Origin: Rhodoplanes serenus
GTDB taxonomy: Bacteria > Pseudomonadota > Alphaproteobacteria > Rhizobiales > Xanthobacteraceae
Reading direction: 5' to 3'
Length of the DNA stretch: 64,000 bases
Assembly: GCA_945893145.1 (NCBI GenBank)
Contig: CAMDDZ010000005.1
Location: 45,875-109,874 of the forward strand
Shown piece after piece: positions 30,544 to 39,602 of this stretch; the stretch's first letter is position 1; each line of letters starts with the position of its first letter. The translations under genes were made by a program, and so were the position numbers. Below the pieces are notes generated by a model. The model worked only from the letters and a program-made list of their open reading frames with translations. It had not been told where the DNA came from and made no database searches.

Positions 30544-32850
30544 TCACGCCTTGCGGGCGCGATCAGCGCCCGCAAATGCAGGCCGCATATGCGCCCGGAC
30601 CTGGGGCGGGGCCGCCTCCCAGCGCTCGATCTCGACCAGCGCGGTCAACGAGCTCGGCCCCTGCGCCAAGCGCGAGGTGCCCACATCGAGGGTCAGCACG
30701 TTGGGATTGCCGTGCCGCTCGGGCCCATCGGTCTCGGACGGGTCGTACCAGGCCCCGGTCGCCATGGCGGCGACCCGCGGCATCACCGCCGGGTCGATCA
30801 CGACACCGGCGAGACACGCACCGCGGTCGTTGAACACGCGAACGACGTCACCGGCGGCGATGTTGCGGCGACTGGCGTCCTCCGGATTGATCCGGATCGC
30901 TTCGCGGCCCGCGACCTTGAACGATTGCGACACCGTCCCCGGATCCATCTGGCTGTGCAGGCGGCCGGGCGGCTGGTTGGTGACGAGATGGATCGGCCAG
31001 CGTTCCGCCTTGACGTCGCCGAGCCACTCGGCGGCCGGCAGCCATGCCGGGTGCTTGGGGCAATCGTCGTAGCCGAACGCCGCGATGGTCTCGGACACGA
31101 TCTCGATCTTGCCGGATGGGGTCTTGAGCGGATGCTTATCGGGGTCGCGGCGGAAATCCTCGAACAGCACGAAGTTCTTCGTTGGCGCCGGCAGTTCGAC
31201 ATGACCTTCGGTCCAGAACTGCTGGAAGCCCGGCAGCTCCACGCCCTTCTGCGCCGCGCCTTTGCGCACCTCGTCATAGACGTGCTGGCACCAGCCCATC
31301 TCGTCGCGGCCTTCGGTGAAGGCCTGCTCGTAACCCAGCCGGGCTGCCAACACGCGGAAAATCTCGAAGTCGTTGCGCGCTTCGCCAACCGGGTTCAGCG
31401 CGCGATGCATGGCGATGATGTATGGATCGCGCGAGCAGCCGCCGACGTCGTTGCGTTCCAGCGTGGTGGTGGCCGGCAGCACGATGTCGGCGTGCCTCGC
31501 CACCGGATTCCACCAGCTCTCGTGCACGATGACGGTGTCCGGCTTTTGCCAGCCGCGGCGCAGACGGTTGATATCCTGCTGGTGATGGAACGGATTGCCG
31601 CCGCCCCAATAGATCAGCTTGATGTCGGGATAGGTCGCGCGCTTGCCGTTGAAGTCGTACTCCTGCCCCGGATTGAGCAGCATGTCGGCGATGCGGGACA
31701 CCGGAATTGAGCTGCGCGCGGGATTCGGCGGCGCCGCAGTCTCGGGCGCCGGCAGGTCGGCGCGTGGCGAACTCACGCCATTCATGGAGCCGTGGCCGAA
31801 TGCGAAGCCGCCGCCCGGCGTGCCGATCTGGCCAAGCATTGCGGCAAGCGCGATCATCGCCCAATAGGGCTGCTCGCCATGGTGCGCCCGTTGCAGCGCC
31901 CAGGCGCAGCTCAGGATCGTGGACGTGCCGGCGGAACGCCGGGCCAGATCGCGGATGGCGGCGGCCGGCACGCCAGTGATCTGCTCGGCCCATTCGGCGC
32001 TTTTCGGCGTGCCGTCATCCTCGCCGCGCAGATAGCGCTCGAACGTGTCGAAGCCCACGCAATAGCGCTGCAGGAATGCGGCGTCATGGCGGCCTTCGCT
32101 CATCAGCGTATGCGCCATCGCCAGCATCAGCGCCGTGTCGGTGTTCGGCCGGATCGCGATCCATTGCGCGCCGAGGAATTCGGGCGCGTCGGACTTGAGT
32201 GGGCTTATCACCACGAACTCGATGCCGGCCTCCTTGGCGCGGCGGAGCCATTGCTCCATCACGTGCAGGCCAGCGCCGCCGGAGGTCACCTGGCCATTCT
32301 TCAGCGCCAGCCCGCCGAACGCAACGATCAGCTTGGTGTTCTCGATCAGCACCGGCCAGTCGGTCGCCTTGCCGGTGACCGGCGCGAAAGTGCCGATCAC
32401 ATGCGGCAACAGGTACATCGCAGCGCCGAACGAGTAATTGCCGACCGAGTCGACCGCACCGCCGCCGAGAAACAGGAACCGCCGCACCAGCGTGCGGGCG
32501 TGATGCACGCGGCCCGCCGAAGACCAGCCGTGCGAGCCGCCGAAAATCGCGGTGTTGCCATGGGTGGTGCGCACGCGCGTGAGCTCTTCGGCGACCGTGT
32601 CGAGTGCCTCGTCCCAGGACACTTCGCGGAAGGTATCCTGGCCGGTGCGCGGTTTCCTCTCACGCCAGCCTTCTCGAATCGCGGGCTTGCCGATGCGGAG
32701 CGGCGAATGCACCATGCCGGGGATAGCGTTTAGCATCGGCGACGGCGCAGGGTCGCGGCCAAACGGCTCGCAACCGATCACGCGGCCGTCCTCCACCAGC
32801 GCCGTGAAAGCGCCCCAATGAGCCAGTGACGGATAGCGTTCGATGGTCAT
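30544..32850 (-). CDS. molybdopterin-dependent oxidoreductase, BisC/TorA (DMSO reductase) family
   Basis: A 768-residue bis-MGD enzyme with no N-terminal iron-sulfur motif, which places it in the BisC/TorA/DorA branch. Residues 1-50 include HWGAFTALVEDGRVIGCEPF. The molybdenum-ligand Ser is probably in GGSHGWSSAGRVHHART. WGGGNPFHHQQD and ATTTLERNDVGG match the cofactor-binding segments, and the C-terminal domain starts near HLVTNQPPGRLHSQMDPG. No Tat signal is seen, so it is probably cytoplasmic, like biotin sulfoxide reductase. Substrates could be S- or N-oxides or a catabolic hydroxylation. The DapA-like gene follows after 35 bases. Confidence 0.9.
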   Translation of the reverse strand: MTIERYPSLAHWGAFTALVEDGRVIGCEPFGRDPAPSPMLNAIPGMVHSPLRIGKPAIREGWRERKPRTGQDTFREVSWDEALDTVAEELTRVRTTHGNTAIFGGSHGWSSAGRVHHARTLVRRFLFLGGGAVDSVGNYSFGAAMYLLPHVIGTFAPVTGKATDWPVLIENTKLIVAFGGLALKNGQVTSGGAGLHVMEQWLRRAKEAGIEFVVISPLKSDAPEFLGAQWIAIRPNTDTALMLAMAHTLMSEGRHDAAFLQRYCVGFDTFERYLRGEDDGTPKSAEWAEQITGVPAAAIRDLARRSAGTSTILSCAWALQRAHHGEQPYWAMIALAAMLGQIGTPGGGFAFGHGSMNGVSSPRADLPAPETAAPPNPARSSIPVSRIADMLLNPGQEYDFNGKRATYPDIKLIYWGGGNPFHHQQDINRLRRGWQKPDTVIVHESWWNPVARHADIVLPATTTLERNDVGGCSRDPYIIAMHRALNPVGEARNDFEIFRVLAARLGYEQAFTEGRDEMGWCQHVYDEVRKGAAQKGVELPGFQQFWTEGHVELPAPTKNFVLFEDFRRDPDKHPLKTPSGKIEIVSETIAAFGYDDCPKHPAWLPAAEWLGDVKAERWPIHLVTNQPPGRLHSQMDPGTVSQSFKVAGREAIRINPEDASRRNIAAGDVVRVFNDRGACLAGVVIDPAVMPRVAAMATGAWYDPSETDGPERHGNPNVLTLDVGTSRLAQGPSSLTALVEIERWEAAPPQVRAHMRPAFAGADRARKA

Positions 32851-32872
32851 GACCTGGGGGGTAGCAGGCCCC

Positions 32873-33805
32873 CTACTCGGCCGCAACATGCGCATGCTGC
32901 TGCACATCCATGTTGACGAGTTGCAGCGGCGATGCGGTCTCCTCCAGCATTCCCCAGCTTTTCAGCCAGTCGTAGGTGCGCTGCATCTCGTCGAGCGGGA
33001 TCGGCGCGGGATCGCAGACCACGATGCGGCCTTCGCGCAGATCGTCGATGGTGAGCGCCGCGATCTCCGGATCTTTCTTTTTGTAATAATCGATGAAGTA
33101 GTGGAGGTAGCCACGCTTGTTGGCGTTGATCCTGCGCACCGCCTCGCGGACCGCACGGTTGAACGCCGCATAGGTCTCGGCATCGACGCGGTCGGACGCC
33201 ACTTCGGTGCCGTGAAAAAATGCCGAGCAAATGGTGCGGCAGCCTTTCTTCTCCGCGAGCGTCAGATGCGGCTCGGTCAGCGTGGTGGCCTGCAGTTCGC
33301 CCGACATCAGCGCGTCGAGCCGATAGCGCGAGCCGTTCGGCGCGCGGCAGAGCTTGATCATTTCGCGCGGCAGGAAGCCTTCCAGCATGTGCAGAGCGAT
33401 GTAATGGGTGCCGAAATAGAACGGCACTCCTATCGGAATGTTCGCCAGCTGTTGTGGCGTATAGACCGAGGAATCCGGCGCCACCACCAGCGCCGAATAG
33501 GCCACGATGGCGCGGCGGCCGAGCTGACGGCTTCCCGCCGACGTCTCCGAGACGCGGCAGTAGTTGCCCCATTCGCAGGCGTTGTACATATCCGCCTTGC
33601 CCTGCTCGAACAGCTTGCCATGGCTGCTGAAAGGGTTGACGCCCTTCGGGCTGGTGACGCCGGATTCGACCTTTTTCTCGACGCCCTGCTCGCGGTCCGC
33701 CCATTCGACCGTGAGGCCCTCCTTCTCGAACAGGCCTTCGTCATAGGCGACCAGTTCGGGCAATCCCTGGAACGGCGCCGTCGTCTCCAAAACCAGCTTT
33801 TTCAT
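32873..33805 (-). CDS. NMT1/THI5-like (periplasmic-binding fold) protein without signal peptide
   Basis: A 310-residue protein with the two-lobe binding fold of ABC-type SsuA/THI5-like proteins: MKKLVLETTAPFQGLPELVA, then YDEGLFEKEGLTVEWADREQ at the start, YGTHYIALHMLEGFL-like centre (GVPFYFGTHYIALHML), and SGELQATTLTEPHL. There is no signal peptide: the start is charged and short, so it may act in the cytoplasm or be an enzyme of this fold. It lies between a LigAB-type dioxygenase (upstream, 50 bases) and the molybdopterin enzyme (downstream, 22 bases). No ABC permease genes are near. ATG 33805 is the only reasonable start. Confidence 0.8.
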   Translation of the reverse strand: MKKLVLETTAPFQGLPELVAYDEGLFEKEGLTVEWADREQGVEKKVESGVTSPKGVNPFSSHGKLFEQGKADMYNACEWGNYCRVSETSAGSRQLGRRAIVAYSALVVAPDSSVYTPQQLANIPIGVPFYFGTHYIALHMLEGFLPREMIKLCRAPNGSRYRLDALMSGELQATTLTEPHLTLAEKKGCRTICSAFFHGTEVASDRVDAETYAAFNRAVREAVRRINANKRGYLHYFIDYYKKKDPEIAALTIDDLREGRIVVCDPAPIPLDEMQRTYDWLKSWGMLEETASPLQLVNMDVQQHAHVAAE

Positions 33806-33855
33806 TGGATGCGCTCCGTGAGCCCCCGCGATAGTACTCCCCGGCAAATCGCCGC

Positions 33856-34914
33856 TCAACGCTGTGGACGCAGGCGCTGAAGCTGCAATTGTGCCAGAAA
33901 CGGCACCAGCGGGTGCGCACCCATCTTCACGATCGAGGGCAGATCGAGCTTGATCAGCGCCTCGCGCTGGTCGGCGGGCAGGCCGAAGCGGTCGGCGAAA
34001 GCCGGCGCATCGGCAACGAATTGGGCCCGCATCTCGGCATCGTGCGCGAGCGAGTGCAGCGCCGCGGTCAGTTCGACCAGCTCCGGTTTGATCGACGGGT
34101 AATGCGCGGCGTGGTCCTCCACGCCGCTGCCGATCCAAGCCATCGACGCGTAGTTGTGGTGCCAGCTCGGATCGAACGACACGATGTCGGGCTTGCGTTC
34201 GCCGAGCGCGCCGGCCGCGCAGGCCCAACATCGCAATTCGATGTTACCCTTGTCGTCGAGCTCAGCCTCGTCGTAACCGATCAGCGATTTGAGATTGCCG
34301 GCGGCGAGTTTTTCCAACACGCGCTTGTCCCAGGCCAACTCGGGATTGGAATAGCGGTCAGTGCCGGGGAAGTGCGACATGCCGCCGCTCGACAAGATGA
34401 CGGTCTTCAATCCGAGCTGTGTCACGGTGCGCGCCACCGCCTGGCCGAACGCGTAGCAGCGCTCCATCGTGGGCTGCGGCGGCAGATAAGCATTGACGTA
34501 GATCGGCAGCACCGGGTCGGTGAGCCCGATGTGCGTCAGCGGAATACCGATCGCATAGTCGATCTTGGCCGTGCTGGTGAAGGCTGGATCGAAGCCCTGC
34601 TGGTAAAGCTGGCGCACGATCTCGAAACCAATCTGGCTCGGAATTTTCCAGTGGAATTTCCGTCCGGCGAATTCGCCCGTCGCCTCGCCGCCAACATGCA
34701 CCGTAAAGGCAGGGCAGACGTTGTGAAAGAATTGCTCGGCGTGATCGTTGGAGAAGATGATCCAGAGGTCGGGCTTCAGCGCCTTCAGTTTGGCGCCGAT
34801 GTCGGCCGCGACCGCGCGCACATGCTCGACGTTCTTCTTGTCCTCGGTGTCCGGCATGGTGAAGAACTGCGGCGCATGGGGCAGCATTGCGCCGCCGACA
34901 ACCGTGGACATCAT
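33856..34914 (-). CDS. class III extradiol ring-cleavage dioxygenase, fused LigB-LigA type
   Basis: A 352-residue protein with a catalytic LigB-like domain (about 1-275) and a C-terminal LigA-like helical domain (about 280-345, LVELTAALHSLAHDAEMRAQ). Fe(II)-site residues are in AMLPHAPQFF and FSNDHAEQFF; GGMSHFPGTDRYSNPEL is the conserved segment of protocatechuate 4,5- and gallate dioxygenases. The fused order resembles gallate dioxygenases. It should open a catechol-type ring in the cytoplasm. ATG 34914 has GGAGAGAG upstream; 34911 and 34926 are alternatives. Neighbours: Pht5-like gene divergent (133 bases away), LigI-like gene further on. Confidence 0.9.
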   Translation of the reverse strand: MMSTVVGGAMLPHAPQFFTMPDTEDKKNVEHVRAVAADIGAKLKALKPDLWIIFSNDHAEQFFHNVCPAFTVHVGGEATGEFAGRKFHWKIPSQIGFEIVRQLYQQGFDPAFTSTAKIDYAIGIPLTHIGLTDPVLPIYVNAYLPPQPTMERCYAFGQAVARTVTQLGLKTVILSSGGMSHFPGTDRYSNPELAWDKRVLEKLAAGNLKSLIGYDEAELDDKGNIELRCWACAAGALGERKPDIVSFDPSWHHNYASMAWIGSGVEDHAAHYPSIKPELVELTAALHSLAHDAEMRAQFVADAPAFADRFGLPADQREALIKLDLPSIVKMGAHPLVPFLAQLQLQRLRPQR

Positions 34915-35047
34915 GACTCTCTCCATCCTGCGGGTGAATTATCGCGCAGCCATGCTCACGTCACAAGCGCAGCGCCTCGGCCATGTCGCGGTTGGGCTTG
35001 TCGCGGCCATCGGCGTCTTTAATGTGTGACCTGCGCTGGAGGACTAA

Positions 35048-36040
35048 ATGCCCGACATTCCGATCACCATTGCGTGCGGCAATTACGACCGCACCGCCGC
35101 CATCCGCGACGGCCGCGTCAAAGTCGAAGGCTGTGCGGTCACCTACCTGCCGCTCTACCCCGAAGAAATCTTCCACCGCGTGTTCAAGTTTCAGGAGTTC
35201 GACGTCTCGGAGATTTCCCTCTCAAGCTATTTGCGCACTGTCGCGGCCGGCACCGCGCCCTATATCGGCATCCCGGCGTTTGTCTCGCGTCTGTTCCGCC
35301 ACTCCAACATCTACATTCGTAAGGACGCGGGCATCAGCAGGCCGGAAGACCTGCGCGGCAAGCGGATCGGCCTGCCCGAGTATCAGATCACCGCCGTGGT
35401 GTGGATGCGCGGCATGCTGCAACACGAATACGGCGTGCATCCGCGGGAAATTAAATGGCGCCAGGGTGGCCAGGAGCAGCCCGGCCGCGGCGAGCGCACG
35501 CCGCTCAAACCCATTCCCGACCTCGATCTGAAGCCGATCCCCGAAGACAAGACGCTTGTCAGCATGCTGCGCGACGGCGAACTCGATGCGCTGTTCACGG
35601 CGCGGGCGCCCTCCTCGTTCCTAGCCGGCGAGCCGCATATCGGCCGCCTCTTCCCCAACACGCGCGCCGCCGAGATGGCCTATTACAAGAAGACGGGGCA
35701 TTTCCCAATCATGCATCTCGTCGGAATCCGCAAGACACTCGCCGAGCAATACCCATGGCTCGCGACCAGCGTGTACAAGGCGTTCTGCGAGGCCAAGCGG
35801 CTTGCGATGATCGACCTCACCGACGTCAACGCACTCATGGTGACGCTGCCGTTCCTGGAGGCAGAGACGCGCGAGACGATGGCCGTCATGGGCGACGACT
35901 TCTGGCGCTACGGCATCCACGAGAACAAACACGACATCGATGCCCTCATTCAGTACGCGCACGAACAGGGCCTGATCGACCGCAAGCCTGCACTGGAGGA
36001 GCTGTTCGCTCGCTCGATGTTCGAGATCGCCAAGGTCTGA
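35048..36040 (+). CDS. 4,5-dihydroxyphthalate decarboxylase-like (Pht5 family) protein
   Basis: A 330-residue protein of the family annotated as 4,5-dihydroxyphthalate decarboxylase, which has a periplasmic-binding-protein-like fold but acts in the cytoplasm. ITIACGNYDRTAAIRDGRVK, then FDVSEISLSSYL, GKRIGLPEYQITAVVWMRGM, and a long helical end are typical. There is no signal peptide. GGAGG precedes ATG 35048. It is divergent from the LigAB-type dioxygenase and convergent with the LigI-like gene (4 bases between stops). Decarboxylation of a dihydroxy-aromatic acid to a substrate for the dioxygenase would make sense, but the exact compound is inference. Confidence 0.85.
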   Translation: MPDIPITIACGNYDRTAAIRDGRVKVEGCAVTYLPLYPEEIFHRVFKFQEFDVSEISLSSYLRTVAAGTAPYIGIPAFVSRLFRHSNIYIRKDAGISRPEDLRGKRIGLPEYQITAVVWMRGMLQHEYGVHPREIKWRQGGQEQPGRGERTPLKPIPDLDLKPIPEDKTLVSMLRDGELDALFTARAPSSFLAGEPHIGRLFPNTRAAEMAYYKKTGHFPIMHLVGIRKTLAEQYPWLATSVYKAFCEAKRLAMIDLTDVNALMVTLPFLEAETRETMAVMGDDFWRYGIHENKHDIDALIQYAHEQGLIDRKPALEELFARSMFEIAKV

Positions 36041-36044
36041 TCGG

Positions 36045-36944
36045 TTACTTCGGAAACCCGAACGCCTCGGCCGGATTGTCCACGAAGATCAGCTTGCGGA
36101 TTTTCTCGTCCGGCACCCAGTCGAGCATCATGTCGAGCAGCGCAACGTCGTTGGGCATCGGCTTGAAATATTGCGGGTGCGGCCAGTCCGAGCCCCAAAG
36201 AAGCCGATTCGGCGCGTGCTCGACGAGCTTCTTCACCAGCGGATCGGTGTCGGAGAACGGGAAGTTGTCCTGCTTGGAGATGCGGGGCGACAGCTTCAGC
36301 CAGCAGCGGCCGGTGTCGAGGCATTGCAGCACGAATTTGAAACCCTCGCCGTTGATGCCCTTGTTGGGATCAACGCCGCCCATGTGCTCCAGCACGAACT
36401 TGCCCGGCGTTTTGAGAATGATCGGCTTCCAGCCATCCATATCGGGATTGTCGGCATGGTGCAGGTAATGCATCGACCAGCCGTGCTCGGTGGTGCGCGC
36501 GACCATGCGCTCGTCGATGGTCTTGGTGAGCCGCCAAGTGATGCGATAGCCGACCACGCCTGATTTGGTGAGGATGCCAAGTTCGCCGTCGGTGATGTGC
36601 GGCCATGGCACGACCACCGATTTGATGCGGTCGCCGAGCCGGTTCTGCGCGTGTAGCGCGATCTCGTAGTTGTGCTCGTACATCATCGACAGCACGTGCA
36701 GGCCGCGCTGCAGCCCAAGCGCGTCCTGCATCTTCAACCAGTCTTCGATCGGCGTATCCTCGAACTCGAGATGGCTGAATACGTGATTGGGCTTGAGCGT
36801 GAACTGCTTCTGCGGCCCAATGAAATGAAAATGGCAGTCGCACGCGCCAGGCGGCAGCTTGAGCTTCGGCTTAGGATAGTTGCGGTCGATCTTGGGCGAG
36901 AACGGTCGCGGCGCGGGCTGGCTGCTCACAGTCTGATTGCTCAC
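36045..36944 (-). CDS. TIM-barrel amidohydrolase, 2-pyrone-4,6-dicarboxylate lactonase (LigI)-like
   Basis: A 299-residue amidohydrolase-2 family protein. GACDCHFHFIG holds the HxH metal pair, HMGG and LLWGSDWPHPQYF (Asp metal ligand) complete the site, and FVDNPAEAFGF is the common C-terminal motif. LigI opens the pyrone lactone formed from protocatechuate or gallate 4,5-cleavage, which would follow the adjacent dioxygenase; other lactones or decarboxylations are possible. GTG 36944 overlaps the stop of the Bug gene as GTGA, so it is translationally coupled; ATG 36986 would need a 46-base overlap. It is convergent with the Pht5-like gene. Confidence 0.87.
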   Translation of the reverse strand: MSNQTVSSQPAPRPFSPKIDRNYPKPKLKLPPGACDCHFHFIGPQKQFTLKPNHVFSHLEFEDTPIEDWLKMQDALGLQRGLHVLSMMYEHNYEIALHAQNRLGDRIKSVVVPWPHITDGELGILTKSGVVGYRITWRLTKTIDERMVARTTEHGWSMHYLHHADNPDMDGWKPIILKTPGKFVLEHMGGVDPNKGINGEGFKFVLQCLDTGRCWLKLSPRISKQDNFPFSDTDPLVKKLVEHAPNRLLWGSDWPHPQYFKPMPNDVALLDMMLDWVPDEKIRKLIFVDNPAEAFGFPK

Positions 36945-37930
36945 TCTTGCACCTTGATGTTGGCTTTTGTCATCACGTCGGTCCATTTGCGTGTTTCGGC
37001 TTCGAGGAAGCTTGCGAATTCATCCGGGGAACTACCGCGCGCCTCCGAGCCCAATGCCGCGAGCTGATCCGCCACCGTCTTCTTCGCCAGCGCCGCGCGA
37101 ATAGCTGCGCTCAGTTTCTCGACCACCGGCCGCGGCGTCGCCTTCGGGGCGAAGATGCCATTGAACGTCACGCCCTGCACGTCGGGAAAGCCCGCTTCGG
37201 TGCTGGTCGGCACATCCGGCAGCGATGCGGCACGGCGCGGTCCGAGCACCGCCAGACCGCGGAGCCGGCCGGCTTGAATGTGCGCGAGCGAGTCCACGAG
37301 CTGCTGAAAGCCGATATCGACATGGCCGGCCACCAGATCGGTAATAGCCGGAGCGTTGCCGCGGTAGTGCACCTCGGTCCAGGTGATGCCGGCCTTCAGC
37401 TTCAAAAGCTCGCCCAGAAAGTGATTGATGCTGGCTATCCCGCTATTCGCAACTGTTATCGTGCTGGGATTCCGGCGCGCGTAGTTCACCAACTCGGCGA
37501 TGGTTTTTGCCGGCAGCGACGGCCGCGCCAGCAGCATGTTGGTGGCAAACGCCAGCGTGCTCACCGGCGAAAAGGCCTTGTCCCATTGATACGGCGCTTT
37601 CGCCATCGTCATGGGCCCAAGCATGATCGGCCCGTTGGAACCGACGAACAGCGTGTGCCCATCCGGCGCCGCGCGCGCCACATATTCGCCCGCGATGGTG
37701 CCGCCGGCGCCCGGCCGATTCTCGATGATAATCGGCTGACCGAGCGCGTCGGCAATGCCGGCTTGCAGAATGCGCGCGCTGACATCGACGTTCCCGCCTG
37801 GCGCGTAGGGCACGACCAGCACGATGGGCTTTGACGGGAACTGCTGCGCGTGCGCTGCACACGCGAGTTCCGTCATCAGCAGAATGGCGCCGATCAATAT
37901 AGCGCCGATCAATCCTTGGCTCGTGCGCAC
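36941..37930 (-). CDS. tripartite tricarboxylate transporter substrate-binding protein (Bug family)
   Basis: A 329-residue periplasmic binding protein. A Sec signal (about 1-28, VRTSQGLIGAILIGAILLM, ending AHAQ) leads into FPSKPIVLVVPYAPGGNVDV; NRPGAGGTIAGEYVA and APDGHTLFVG confirm the Bug family. It starts at GTG 37930 with GAGGAG nine bases upstream. It is coupled to the LigI-like gene by GTGA, the most direct context among the three Bug genes here, which suggests a pyrone or aromatic carboxylate ligand. No TctA or TctB genes are nearby. Confidence 0.92.
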   Translation of the reverse strand: MRTSQGLIGAILIGAILLMTELACAAHAQQFPSKPIVLVVPYAPGGNVDVSARILQAGIADALGQPIIIENRPGAGGTIAGEYVARAAPDGHTLFVGSNGPIMLGPMTMAKAPYQWDKAFSPVSTLAFATNMLLARPSLPAKTIAELVNYARRNPSTITVANSGIASINHFLGELLKLKAGITWTEVHYRGNAPAITDLVAGHVDIGFQQLVDSLAHIQAGRLRGLAVLGPRRAASLPDVPTSTEAGFPDVQGVTFNGIFAPKATPRPVVEKLSAAIRAALAKKTVADQLAALGSEARGSSPDEFASFLEAETRKWTDVMTKANIKVQE

Positions 37931-38090
37931 GCGGGCTACTCCTCAGCTCTCACGGCAAAAAGCATAGCAGCAAAATCGGAGCGACGCTTCGCCGCACACC
38001 CGCGACGCCGGTGAACCTTGAGTCCTGCGCCGGAAGAAAACACGATGGACTCGTAATAAGACTTAAAAAAAACAATGGGGGGACGGGGCG

Positions 38091-38786
38091 ATGACGTATC
38101 AATGGGTGTATTGCGACCGCGCGTCGGTCGCTCGCCGCTACGACAAGTTGGCAAACTACATCAAACTCTGCGAATGGCTTTTGTGCGTGCCGAAGTCGTT
38201 GCGCCGGAAAGCCGCCGAGGCGCTTCACGTCAACGAAGGCGATCGCGTTCTCGAAATCGGCTGCGGCACCGGGCTGAACCTGCCCTTTTTGCGCGAGGTC
38301 GTCGGCGCGCAGGGCCATGTCTATGGCGTCGATATTTCCGAAGGGATGCTGGAAAAGGCAGGCGACCTGCGCGCGCGCAGCCGCTGGAACAATGTCACGC
38401 TGGTCAATAGCGACGCGCTCGCGTTCCACGCGCCCGAGCCGCTCGATGCGGTGCTGTTCGGCCTATCCTACAACACCATGCCGCATCATCGCGCCGTGCT
38501 GGCGCACGCGCTCACACAACTGCGGCCGGGCGGCCGCGTCGTCATCATGGACGCCAAGGCGCCCGATGGCGCCTTGGGCCAGATGGTGCTGCCGTTCGGC
38601 GCCTGGCTGATGAAGCACACGCTGCTCGGAAATCCTTACATCCGGCCCTGGGAGCATATGGCCGAAGCAGCCGATGACGTCGAGACGCAGGACTTCCTGT
38701 TCGGCTCGTATTACATCTGCGGCGGCGTCAAGCCCGAGACCGTGGCGCCCTGGGTGGAGATGCCGCAACTCGTCGCGGCCGAATAG
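38091..38786 (+). CDS. class I SAM-dependent methyltransferase, UbiE-like
   Basis: A 231-residue Rossmann-type methyltransferase. VLEIGCGTGLNLPFLRE is motif I for S-adenosylmethionine, GVDISEGMLEKAG motif II, and LRPGGRVVIMDAKAP the post-motif strand. No signal peptide; a hydrophobic stretch near VLPFGAWLMKHTLLG could touch the membrane. Proteins of this kind act on lipids, quinones or small acids; nothing nearby fixes the substrate, although the hopanoid genes begin about 0.8 kb further on. ATG 38091 is preceded by GGGGGGACGGGGCG. It appears monocistronic. Confidence 0.87.
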   Translation: MTYQWVYCDRASVARRYDKLANYIKLCEWLLCVPKSLRRKAAEALHVNEGDRVLEIGCGTGLNLPFLREVVGAQGHVYGVDISEGMLEKAGDLRARSRWNNVTLVNSDALAFHAPEPLDAVLFGLSYNTMPHHRAVLAHALTQLRPGGRVVIMDAKAPDGALGQMVLPFGAWLMKHTLLGNPYIRPWEHMAEAADDVETQDFLFGSYYICGGVKPETVAPWVEMPQLVAAE

Positions 38787-39038
38787 CAAAGCCTATTGCA
38801 ACGGCCTATTTGCCGACAGGCGGCCGCGCGCGCCTGCCCGGTGGCGCTTGCGTGCCGCGGACGCCACCGGAATTTCGGTGCGGCAGGAACAAGCTTCCGT
38901 TTGCCAACGTTTCGGCCATATCGGCGGCTACCTGGTTGGTCGCCGTATCGAAAACCCGTCATGATAGGCACTCACATGCCGATGGTTTGCATGCCGAAAG
39001 CTTTCCCGGTTTCGCTCCGCGCGCTGATTTCTCCATCC

Positions 39039-39602
39039 ATGATCGCGCTGTCGAGGCTAGCCGGACTCGCGCTGGCATTTCTTGTGGCCGGCGCCGCAAT
39101 GGCGCAGGCCGATCCAACCGGCGAGTGGGTGGTCGCCGACGGATTTGCTCGGATCAGAGTCGTTGGCTGCGGCGACCGCATGTGGGGCGTCGTCTCCTGG
39201 GAAGAGAAACCGGAGACTGACAAGAACAATCCCGACCCCAGCAAGCGAAGCCGGCCGACGCTCGGCATGCCGGTGCTGCTCGGCATGAAGGCTACGCAGC
39301 GCAATCGCTGGGAGGGCGAAATCTACAACTCGCAGGACGGACGGACCTACTCTGCGAGCATCAGCCTGTCGAACCCGGACACATTGCGCGTGCAGGGCTG
39401 CGTTCTCGGCTTTCTCTGTGGCGGTGAAAATTGGCCGCGGGCAAAGCTCGCGTCACCGCCGGCCAGTCCGCCGAGAGGCACCGACACTCGCCGCACCCGA
39501 GCACAGGACAATTGGATTCCGGGCGGCGCAACCAAAATCTCATCCGCATCCGCGGAACAACTGTGTTCAGGTCTGGCCGGGCTCTCGCGGCTTTCCCATT
39601 AG
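39039..39602 (+). CDS. exported DUF2147 family protein
   Basis: A 187-residue protein. From Met at 39039 a clean signal peptide follows (MIALSRLAGLALAFLVAGAA, ending MAQA). DPTGEWVVADGFARIRVVGC starts the DUF2147 domain, which continues through GMPVLLGMKATQRNRWEGEI and ends at about 130 with CVLGFLCGGENWPR; a disordered tail of about 55 residues follows. Some DUF2147 proteins bind small ligands in the periplasm. The frame is open upstream to 38961 and 38976 and the start is uncertain. The last 36 bases overlap the end of hpnN on the other strand. Confidence 0.78.
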   Translation: MIALSRLAGLALAFLVAGAAMAQADPTGEWVVADGFARIRVVGCGDRMWGVVSWEEKPETDKNNPDPSKRSRPTLGMPVLLGMKATQRNRWEGEIYNSQDGRTYSASISLSNPDTLRVQGCVLGFLCGGENWPRAKLASPPASPPRGTDTRRTRAQDNWIPGGATKISSASAEQLCSGLAGLSRLSH

